The notes below the pieces were generated by a model that saw nothing but the letters and a program-made list of their open reading frames with translations, did not search any database and was not told the origin of the DNA. Of a stretch of 8,384 nt of DNA, positions 1-4,943 are shown piece after piece. Position 1 is the first letter of the stretch, and each line of letters starts with the position of its first letter. The DNA is from JBBQRS01 sp038214535 (GTDB lineage: Bacteria; Chloroflexota; Anaerolineae; CG2-30-64-16): NCBI GenBank assembly GCA_038214535.1, contig JBBQRS010000163.1, positions 1 to 8,384 on the forward strand, written 5' to 3'. A program made the position numbers and the translations under genes.

Positions 1-41
1 CGGCTTCAGCCGCATAGCGCGTCACACGGCGGCTGAAGCCG
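1..41. repeat. GC-rich inverted repeat (hairpin)
   Basis: Positions 1-13 (CGGCTTCAGCCGC) are the exact reverse complement of 29-41, with a 15-base loop. The left arm may continue beyond the window edge. It lies far from any gene in the window and has no T-run, so an interspersed palindromic repeat is more likely than a terminator. The rest of 42-146 shows no gene or other structure that I can support. Confidence 0.7.
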
Positions 42-146
42 CGACTACGAAGATGACCGCCCAGGCCAGTCCGGGGCATGTCAACAATCTATTACCGGAG
101 TAATTTGTTAATCTGCATAAGGGCGCACTACGAACGACCAACGAGA

Positions 147-173
147 AACGGATGGTCGTGGCGACCATCCGTT
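147..173. terminator. strong hairpin, possible end of the 222-2079 operon
   Basis: AACGGATGGTCG at 147-158 pairs perfectly with 162-173 around a three-base loop (TGG), giving a 12-bp stem. It lies about 50 bases beyond the stop codon of the minus-strand gene ending at 222, where a transcript terminator or 3'-stabilising hairpin would sit. No run of T follows on either strand, so it is not a canonical intrinsic terminator. The hairpin itself is certain; its role is inferred. Confidence 0.45.
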
Positions 174-179
174 CATTCG

Positions 180-228
180 TTATCTACTATCAGCCATGTG
201 CTATCGGCTATCAGCCATCAGCTATCCA
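180..228. repeat. heptanucleotide tandem repeat (ctatcag-type)
   Basis: Seven consecutive 7-base units run through this stretch, variants of CTATCAG and CCATCAG with one to three changes each. The period is strict across 49 bases. The stop codon (TAG, 222-224 on the minus strand) of the PA14-like gene lies inside the last heptad. Heptad arrays of this style recall the short tandemly repeated repetitive (STRR) sequences known from filamentous cyanobacteria, but no family membership is claimed. Confidence 0.75.
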
Positions 229-995
229 GGGAACCAGCCCGCGCCTGTCTTGCTGCACTTCACCGTGCGCGGCTGACCGCATTGCTCGATCACCATCGTG
301 CCCCAGGCGTCGGGCTCGCAGTTGCCCCACACGGCGATCTTCGGCTCCATCTGGATCGAGCCGAAGTTCGGTGAGTCCCAGCGGCCGTCGGAGACGAAGC
401 ACTGCGACTGGTGCAGGTTGTTCTGGATACAGCGATTGTAATTGCCGAACTGCGTCTGCACCGAGGTGGCCGACGGCTGCGGCGTCAGGCACACGCCCGG
501 CGGCAATGGCGTAGGCACGAGGCCGCCGTTCACCAGGCTGGTGCGGAAGTAGAAGTACGAGTTGCCGGTATACTGGATGTAGCGCAACTCGACGTGATGG
601 TTGCCCTGCGTCAACGGGATGTCAATCGTAAAGCTCTTGCCCGATTGGCCCCGCCCGACGGTGTCCAGGTAGATGATGTTGTCAATCCGGAACTGGAAAT
701 CGTCGTCCGCCAGGATCTCGAAGCGATAGGTGCCGGCGTAGAAGAAGTCGGTGCGGGCCGCCCGCATAGACCAGTTGACGGGGCTGACGTTGCCCGCCGG
801 GGGTGCGCCGTTCCAGTTGAAGTTGAGCGAGGGCACCCACACCACCGTGGCGGCCGCGCCGCTCCAGTTGAGGTTGTTGAAGTACTCGACCCCCCACAGG
901 GTGTTGTTGCTTTGAGCCACCGCCGCGCCGCCGACGACTGCCAGCAGGAGCGCCACGATGATCAGCGCGAAGATAAAGACACGCTTGTTTTTCAC
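222..995 (-). CDS. secreted PA14-domain-like protein with six-cysteine C-terminal region
   Basis: A 257-residue exported protein of unknown ligand. Residues 1-28 form a signal peptide: MKNKR, a long hydrophobic run, then AVAQ. Residues 32-155 resemble a PA14 beta-barrel: WGVEYF near the start, FNWNG at 59-63, WSMRA at 75-79, AGTYRFEILADDDFQFRID at 87-105, and LTQGNHHVELRY at 128-139. PA14 domains usually bind carbohydrate or act in adhesion. A proline-rich hinge (160-167) leads to a tail with cysteines at 169, 189, 199, 226, 239 and 247, plausibly three disulfides, which I do not recognise. The start is GTG at 995, supported by AAGGAGG at 1001-1007. It is the second gene of an operon, 10 bases after its partner, whose stop codon overlaps this ribosome binding site. 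The stop codon lies in a heptad repeat. Confidence 0.85.
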   Translation of the reverse strand: MKNKRVFIFALIIVALLLAVVGGAAVAQSNNTLWGVEYFNNLNWSGAAATVVWVPSLNFNWNGAPPAGNVSPVNWSMRAARTDFFYAGTYRFEILADDDFQFRIDNIIYLDTVGRGQSGKSFTIDIPLTQGNHHVELRYIQYTGNSYFYFRTSLVNGGLVPTPLPPGVCLTPQPSATSVQTQFGNYNRCIQNNLHQSQCFVSDGRWDSPNFGSIQMEPKIAVWGNCEPDAWGTMVIEQCGQPRTVKCSKTGAGWFPG

Positions 996-1000
996 GAAGG

Positions 1001-1007
1001 CCTCCTT
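1001..1007 (-). promoter_or_regulatory. ribosome binding site for the GTG start at 995
   Basis: The minus strand reads AAGGAGG five bases before GTG at 993-995. The TAA stop of the upstream gene (1006-1008) overlaps this site, so the two genes are probably translationally coupled. The site decides the start: no ATG is needed and the signal peptide follows directly. Confidence 0.85.
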
Positions 1008-2079
1008 ATTTCGCCGGGGTGGGGGCGGGCTTCGGGGCCAGCCGGGTGGGCAGCTTCGGCAGCTTGGTCACGGTCAGCGTGCCGGTCGGCTCGGTGTCGG
1101 TGGTAATCCGCCCCACCCACACGCTGTACTGGCCGGGTTGCGGGCTCTTGATGAGCACCAGCGGGTTTTCGTTGTCGCCGCGCAGCGCGTCATCGTTGCA
1201 CAGGAACTGTCCGTCGGGCGTACCGACGATCAGCGAGGTGTCGCCGTTGCCTTCAAAGTACACCTTCAGGTCCTTCTCGGTCTCGGGGACGCTGAAGACC
1301 AGGTCAGCCTTCTCGGAGATGTAGCCGTTGCAGAACGTATCGCCGATGGGCAGCTCATACGCGCCCATCTCGCCCCGCGCCGTCACATCCTGGCTGAAAA
1401 TCTCCATCGCGCCGGTGTTGCGCGCCGCTCTCAGCATCGCCGCGCCCTTCAACATCCGTTCGGCCAACGCCTTGCCCGCATCCGTGATCTCCGGCTCAGC
1501 CAACACATCGGCCACCGGCGGGCGCTTCACCAGGCCGCCCAGCGAGAACTCGCCCAGGGTCACGTTCTTGCGCGTGGTAATCACCAGCACGCCGGGGATC
1601 AGTTGGTCCTTATCGGCCGCGCCGACCCACACGCGATATTCGCCCGCTTCGGGGTTATCCAGGTTGACGACCGGGTCGAGCAGCAAGCGGGTGGCGTTGT
1701 CGTTGCACACGTACTTGCCGTTCGGCAGCCGCACCACCAGCGTCGGGTTGTGGTCGCTATAGTAGAACAGGCGGATCAGCTCCGCCGCGCCCGACCACTC
1801 TACGGCCAGGGTGGCGTCCTCGTTCACGTAGCCGGTGCAGGCCGGGTCGAGCGTGCCGGCGTCCACGGGGCCGCCACCGTTAACGCTCACGATGAACGGG
1901 TCGAGCGGGAAGCCCGCTTTGAGGTTCAGCGTCAGAAAGGCCGGCGCTTCCCCCTGCGTGATGGGCGCTGCGGCCTGGGCGGCCGTGTTCTGAGACGCGG
2001 GTGCGGCGTAGGCCGCGACCCCCGCCGTCAGCAACACGCCCACCACCAACAGCGCCAGGATGACATGGCTTCGCTTCAT
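1006..2079 (-). CDS. secreted protein with two pre-peptidase-C-terminal-like domains
   Basis: A 357-residue exported protein, function unknown. Residues 1-26 are a signal peptide (MKRSH, hydrophobic stretch, AYAAP). Two homologous units follow, at about 81-168 and 250-338. Each starts with C-x-GY, carries a P-N/D-G-x-[FY]-x-CND motif with a second cysteine (C81/C125 and C250/C294), and ends in a G-[EQ]-Y-x-VWVG strand. This is the style of bacterial pre-peptidase C-terminal (PPC) beta-sandwich domains, though no peptidase is attached. The tail 338-357 is rich in Pro, Lys and Ala. The frame stays open to 2262, but that extension translates the upstream repeat. ATG at 2079 is chosen for its AGGAAGGAG site at 2086-2094 and the signal peptide. 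It is the first gene of the operon with the PA14-like protein. Confidence 0.85.
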   Translation of the reverse strand: MKRSHVILALLVVGVLLTAGVAAYAAPASQNTAAQAAAPITQGEAPAFLTLNLKAGFPLDPFIVSVNGGGPVDAGTLDPACTGYVNEDATLAVEWSGAAELIRLFYYSDHNPTLVVRLPNGKYVCNDNATRLLLDPVVNLDNPEAGEYRVWVGAADKDQLIPGVLVITTRKNVTLGEFSLGGLVKRPPVADVLAEPEITDAGKALAERMLKGAAMLRAARNTGAMEIFSQDVTARGEMGAYELPIGDTFCNGYISEKADLVFSVPETEKDLKVYFEGNGDTSLIVGTPDGQFLCNDDALRGDNENPLVLIKSPQPGQYSVWVGRITTDTEPTGTLTVTKLPKLPTRLAPKPAPTPAK

Positions 2080-2085
2080 AACAAA

Positions 2086-2094
2086 CTCCTTCCT
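2086..2094 (-). promoter_or_regulatory. ribosome binding site deciding the ATG at 2079
   Basis: The minus strand reads AGGAAGGAG six bases before the ATG at 2077-2079. It selects this start over the in-frame upstream ATG at 2262, which lies within repeat DNA. Confidence 0.85.
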
Positions 2095-2131
2095 GATTCG
2101 CGCCGCCTGCCGGGCGCGGCGCGGCGCTTCA

Positions 2132-2160
2132 TTTATACCACAGGCCCACACGGATGCCAA
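2132..2160 (-). promoter_or_regulatory. sigma70-type promoter of the secreted-protein operon
   Basis: On the minus strand TTGGCA (2155-2160) and TATAAA (2132-2137) are separated by exactly 17 bases, and each hexamer matches the consensus at five of six positions. Transcription would begin near 2125, leaving a leader of about 45 bases to the ATG at 2079. The -35 hexamer lies inside the left arm of the 24-bp inverted repeat at 2143-2166, so the promoter borrows it from repeat DNA. Confidence 0.65.
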
Positions 2161-2270
2161 CACAGATTGGGCGGACACGGCCAACACGGATGGGGCCAAC
2201 ACGGATATCCACGGGGCTGATCCGTGCATCCGTGTGTCCGTGTTGGCATCCGTGTGGGCCAATCCGTGTT
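2143..2270. repeat. nested ACACGGAT repeat cluster with 24-bp inverted arms
   Basis: The left half holds several direct copies of a degenerate unit ACACGGAT-(g)cca; the right half holds the same unit inverted (ATCCGTGT). The outer arms 2143-2166 and 2237-2260 are inverted copies matching at 23 of 24 positions (mismatch at 2164). The cluster would fold into a long branched hairpin. It sits between the divergent genes starting at 2079 and 2434, upstream of both. Confidence 0.85.
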
Positions 2271-2283
2271 AGCAGTTTCATCC

Positions 2284-2308
2284 GGGACGCGGGTTGGCCC
2301 CGCGTCCC
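2284..2308. repeat. perfect 10-bp stem hairpin
   Basis: GGGACGCGGG (2284-2293) pairs with 2299-2308 around TTGGC. No T-run follows on either strand. It lies just beside the ACACGGAT cluster, between divergent genes. It may be an insulator, a repeat remnant or an operator. Confidence 0.55.
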
Positions 2309-2322
2309 ACGTATGGCGGGCC

Positions 2323-2404
2323 TCATGGTACGGGCCCGACCCGACCGGCGACGTCATGGTACGCGCTCACCGGCCGACGACACCGGCTCACGTTGGAACG
2401 TGAG
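2323..2404 (+). promoter_or_regulatory. candidate operator region of the 2434 gene
   Basis: Two elements lie just upstream of the plus-strand gene. TCATGGTACG occurs twice in direct orientation (2323-2332 and 2354-2363), 31 bases apart, close to three helical turns. CTCACGTT-GG-AACGTGAG (2387-2404) is a perfect palindrome of 8-bp arms, ending 29 bases before the ATG at 2434. Position and symmetry suit binding of a dimeric regulator, perhaps the encoded winged-helix protein. No convincing -35/-10 pair was found, so the role is inferred. Confidence 0.4.
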
Positions 2405-2433
2405 TCACAACGAATCTATCACACGAGGCGCAC

Positions 2434-3669
2434 ATGGCAGGACGCAAACCGCGCGACGTGCTGAGCACGCCGCCGCAAAAAGGCTTCTACCTGATCGAGT
2501 GGGAGATCAACGAGCTGATCCGCTGGAGCGGCATCTCCGATCTCGCGCTGCGCCTGTGGCTGACACTCAAAGGGTTATCCTGGCAGATGGGCCAGTGCGA
2601 CCCCACCGACGAGTGGCTGGCCGACTGGATGGGTGGGGTCTCCATAGACGCGGTGCGCCGGGCGCGCCGCGAGCTGGAAGACCTGCACCTGCTGCTGACG
2701 CATAGCGACAAGACCCGCCGCTGGCTGACGCCGCTGCCCGTGACGCGCGGCCTGCGCGACAAACTACCCGCCACGGTCGCCCTCCAGACCGACGAGGCCG
2801 TCGTCGCGCTACGCGAATTGATCCATCAGAAGGAGCTTGCAGGCCGGGTTGCATTACCCCCACCGGCCGGTGGGGGTAATGCCATTGACCTTGCCCGCCC
2901 GCTTAAACAACAACAATTATCTATTAAAGAAAAGGTTGTTGATGTTATTAAGGGTGAGGGGGGTGTGGGGGGAGAGGGGCATCCGCAGGCGCCGGCGCTC
3001 GCGGCCGATCTGCAAGGGCTGGGCGCGTACCCGCCGATTGCGGTCGAGCTGGCGGGGCAATTGCTGGCGCGCATGGAGCCCGAGGAGGCGCGCGCCTACG
3101 TCCACGCGCAACGGCTGGCGCTGCTCGACGGCCAGCCGCGCGACCGCAAACTGCCGCCGCGCGATGTGCTGGTCAAGCTGTGGGTGAGCCGCCTGCGCTT
3201 CGGGACGCCCGCCGCGCCCGAGATGCTGGCGCGCGCCCGGGCGCGGCTGGAGACCGGCGAGGACGCCACCGCCGACCCGTGGGCGCGCCCGCGCCCGTTT
3301 CACCCGCTGGAGATGATGCCGGAGCCGGAGGAGGAGGAGGAGGAGCCCGCCTCGGTCAGGCCGACGCCGCCGGAGCCGGAACCGCTCATTGCCTGCACCT
3401 ATCGGGGCGCGCCGCGTGACCTGACACCGGCGGCGCTATGGGACGTGGCGCTGAACCAGTTGCGGTTGCAGATGACGCAGCCCACCTTCGAGAGCTGTCT
3501 GCTGGGCACGCGCGGCGTCGGGCTGACCGAGGAGGGCGCGCTGGTGGTGGAGGTCGCCAACGCGCAGGTGATCGAGGTGCTGCGACGGCAACTCAACAAG
3601 ATCATCGCCCGCGTCCTGACTTCCATCGTCGGCCGTGACCTGCCCATCACCTTCCGCGCGCGGGAATGA
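2434..3669 (+). CDS. winged-helix protein with C-terminal DnaA-domain-I-like region (putative replication initiator)
   Basis: A 411-residue protein. Residues 35-100 read as a winged helix-turn-helix: LALRLWLTLKGLSW, then DEWLADWMGG and a recognition-helix-like IDAVRRARRELEDLHLL. Residues 136-182 are a low-complexity linker (LPPPAGGGNA, KQQQLSIKEK, KGEGGVGGEG). A helical region at 190-275 is not recognised. After an acidic run (EPEEEEEEP near 297-305) and a proline-rich tract, residues 334-409 resemble DnaA domain I: LWDVALNQLRLQM, QPTFESCL, then ALVVEVANAQVIEVLRRQL. DnaA domain I self-associates and contacts the DnaB helicase. There is no AAA+ ATPase domain, so it is not DnaA. The best guess is an initiator or helicase recruiter; a transcription regulator is the alternative. 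GAGG at 2425-2428 supports the start. The stop directly abuts the repeat at 3670. Confidence 0.8.
   Translation: MAGRKPRDVLSTPPQKGFYLIEWEINELIRWSGISDLALRLWLTLKGLSWQMGQCDPTDEWLADWMGGVSIDAVRRARRELEDLHLLLTHSDKTRRWLTPLPVTRGLRDKLPATVALQTDEAVVALRELIHQKELAGRVALPPPAGGGNAIDLARPLKQQQLSIKEKVVDVIKGEGGVGGEGHPQAPALAADLQGLGAYPPIAVELAGQLLARMEPEEARAYVHAQRLALLDGQPRDRKLPPRDVLVKLWVSRLRFGTPAAPEMLARARARLETGEDATADPWARPRPFHPLEMMPEPEEEEEEPASVRPTPPEPEPLIACTYRGAPRDLTPAALWDVALNQLRLQMTQPTFESCLLGTRGVGLTEEGALVVEVANAQVIEVLRRQLNKIIARVLTSIVGRDLPITFRARE
2851..2882. repeat. 32-bp perfect palindrome inside the 2434 gene
   Basis: GCATTACCCCCACCGG (2851-2866) is followed immediately by its exact reverse complement (2867-2882), with no loop and no mismatch. 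It codes for ALPPPAGGGNA in the linker after the winged helix. A perfect 16-bp arm within coding sequence is very unlikely by chance. It could be an initiator or operator binding site, or an inserted palindromic element tolerated because it stays in frame. Confidence 0.95.
2903..2979 (+). other. AT-rich stretch followed by G-quadruplex motif, inside the 2434 gene
   Basis: Positions 2903-2952 contain 11 G or C in 50 bases (22%), in a gene that is otherwise strongly GC-rich. Directly after it, 2952-2979 reads G3-TGA-G6-TGT-G6-AGA-G4, a textbook intramolecular quadruplex motif on the plus strand. Together with the palindrome 20 bases upstream, this resembles an origin layout (binding site, unwinding element, structured DNA). 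The frame stays open throughout. No DnaA box (TTATNCACA) was found nearby. The composition is directly seen; origin function is inference. Confidence 0.6.
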
Positions 3670-3831
3670 TTTTTGCCACGAATTGAAGATCGGGAATCAG
3701 GGAAGGGGTATCAGGGAACAGGAATCAGGGAAGAGGTATCAGGGAGCGGGAGCGGGAGAGCAGAAGATTGCTTCTTTTCCCGATGCCAGTTCCCTGATAC
3801 CCGTTCCCTGATTCCTGCTCCCTCACTCGCG
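3670..3831. repeat. inverted 14-mer repeat element I (possible bidirectional terminator)
   Basis: Four direct 14-base units (type CGGGTATCAGGGAA; 3691-3704, 3705-3718, 3719-3732, 3733-3746) face three inverted units (3790-3803, 3804-3817, 3818-3831). The central core contains AGAAG-ATTG-CTTCT. The left flank 3670-3694 is identical over 25 bases to 4815-4839. The element fills the space between the convergent stops at 3669 and 3823 and would form a long cruciform or RNA stem. The core stem (GGGA...AGAAG, CTTCT...TCCC) is followed by only a short T tract, so termination is plausible but unproven. The uxuA stop codon lies in the last inverted unit. Confidence 0.85.
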
Positions 3832-4803
3832 GTAAACCGCTTCGCGCAGGCCCTTGATGTAGCCGATGGCGAAGAGGCGGCCCACGGAGGAGTAGGAGGG
3901 GCGGTCGTTGGAATCCCCCTCCATCGTCGGCACGTGGTCGGGGCGCAGGACGCCGTCGTAGCCGATGTCGCGGTACGCTTCCATGCACGCCAGCATGTCG
4001 GTCTTGCCCTCGTCGTGGAAGGTCTCCACGAACTTCTCCGGCGTGCCGCGCACATCGCGGAAGTGCGCGAAGAAGATTTTGTCTTGCTTACCAAAGTGGC
4101 GGATCGCCGCGGGCAGGTCGTCGGTCATCAGGGTGAAGTTGCCCTGGCACAGCGCGATGCCGTTCACCGGGCTGGGGACCAGGTCGAGCAGGCGCTGGTA
4201 GTTCTCCAGGCTGCGCATGATGCGGCTCAGCCCGCGGATGGGCGAGAGGGGCGGGTCGTCGGGGTGCATCGCCAGCTTCACGCCCGCCGCCTCGGCCACC
4301 GGGACCACTATATTAAGGAAGCGTGCGAGGTTCGCCCATAGCGTCTCGTCGCTCACCTCGCCATACTCGGTCAGCGGGGCGTGACGCATCAGCTCGTGGT
4401 CGTAGGCGGTGGCGAGCGCGCCGCCGCGCGCGGGCGCGGTGGTGCTGGTGCGCATCCAGTTGAAGACGGGCATCCACTCGTAGCACCACACCGGCACGCC
4501 CAGCGCGCCCAGGTTGCGGATCAGGTCGAGCACGGTCTCCATCTCCTGTTCCCACCCCGGCAGGCCCAGCTTGATCTTGTTCATCGGCGGGCGGCTCTCC
4601 AGCACGGCGAACTCGAAGCCGCCGTCGTTGTAGGCCGACTTCGCCAGCGCCAGCGCCATGAAGCTCCACGGCAGCTCTTCGCGGGGCGCGTCGAAGCCGC
4701 GCGAGAAGTCCATCACGCCGACGGCGTGGTCAATGCCGCACTGCTTCGCCAGCCGCCACAACGGGTCGGGGTGAGGGGGCAACACTTCTGCAATTTGGAT
4801 CAT
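3823..4803 (-). CDS. uxuA: mannonate dehydratase (EC 4.2.1.8)
   Basis: Dehydrates D-mannonate to 2-keto-3-deoxy-D-gluconate in hexuronate catabolism; cytosolic and metal-dependent. The 326 residues match the short form of the family (E. coli UxuA is near 394). Family hallmarks are LAMHPDDPP (177-185), CQGNF (219-223), FFAHFRDVRG (244-253), FVETFHDEGKTDM (258-270), DGVLRPDHVP (283-292) and GYIKGLREAVYR at the end. The expected metal ligands are present: C219, H247, D289 and H290. The fold is a TIM barrel. ATG at 4803 is preceded by AAAAAAGGAG. It follows the flavin oxidoreductase gene in the same direction after a 122-base gap occupied by a repeat, so co-transcription is likely. No uxuB-type reductase or transporter is visible in the window. 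The stop codon lies within repeat element I. Confidence 0.95.
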   Translation of the reverse strand: MIQIAEVLPPHPDPLWRLAKQCGIDHAVGVMDFSRGFDAPREELPWSFMALALAKSAYNDGGFEFAVLESRPPMNKIKLGLPGWEQEMETVLDLIRNLGALGVPVWCYEWMPVFNWMRTSTTAPARGGALATAYDHELMRHAPLTEYGEVSDETLWANLARFLNIVVPVAEAAGVKLAMHPDDPPLSPIRGLSRIMRSLENYQRLLDLVPSPVNGIALCQGNFTLMTDDLPAAIRHFGKQDKIFFAHFRDVRGTPEKFVETFHDEGKTDMLACMEAYRDIGYDGVLRPDHVPTMEGDSNDRPSYSSVGRLFAIGYIKGLREAVYRE

Positions 4804-4814
4804 GCGTCACTCCT

Positions 4815-4943
4815 TTTTTGCCACGAATTGAAGATCGGGTATCAGGGAACGGGTATCAGGGAGCGGGTATCAGGGAGAGAAGCAATCTTCTGCTCCCACT
4901 CTCCCGCTCCCTGATTCCCGCTCCCTCATTCGTGTAATTCGTT
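4815..4943. repeat. inverted 14-mer repeat element II
   Basis: It shares the 25-base left flank (4815-4839) with element I. Three direct 14-base units (CGGGTATCAGGGAA/G) follow, then a core whose AGAAGCAATCTTCTGCTC (4878-4895) is the exact reverse complement of 3758-3775, then inverted units CGCTCCCTGATTCC and CGCTCCCTCATTCG. The outer ends carry CACGAAT (4822-4828) and its inverse ATTCGTG (4928-4934). It lies between the flavin oxidoreductase stop and the uxuA ribosome binding site and reaches into the last codons of the former. Confidence 0.85.

Noticed and set aside
958..2220. Long plus-strand reading frame (420 codons)
   Set aside because: It is antisense to both secreted-protein genes, has no ribosome binding site and gives Arg/Gln/His/Gly-rich sequence typical of the shadow of a GC-rich gene.
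2080..2262. N-terminal extension of the 357-residue secreted protein to an ATG at 2262
   Set aside because: The extension translates the ACACGGAT repeat and the promoter, while ATG 2079 has a strong ribosome binding site and is followed by a signal peptide.
2540..2960. DnaA boxes supporting a chromosomal origin
   Set aside because: The only near matches (such as TTATCCTGG at 2576) miss the conserved CACA end, so no DnaA box is claimed.
2434..3669. Calling this gene dnaA
   Set aside because: Only a domain-I-like C-terminus is present; the AAA+ ATPase and the domain-IV DNA-binding signature are absent, and the domain order is reversed.
3691..3831. CRISPR-like array
   Set aside because: Units are 14 bases, contiguous and without spacers, and they reverse orientation in the middle; no cas gene is present.
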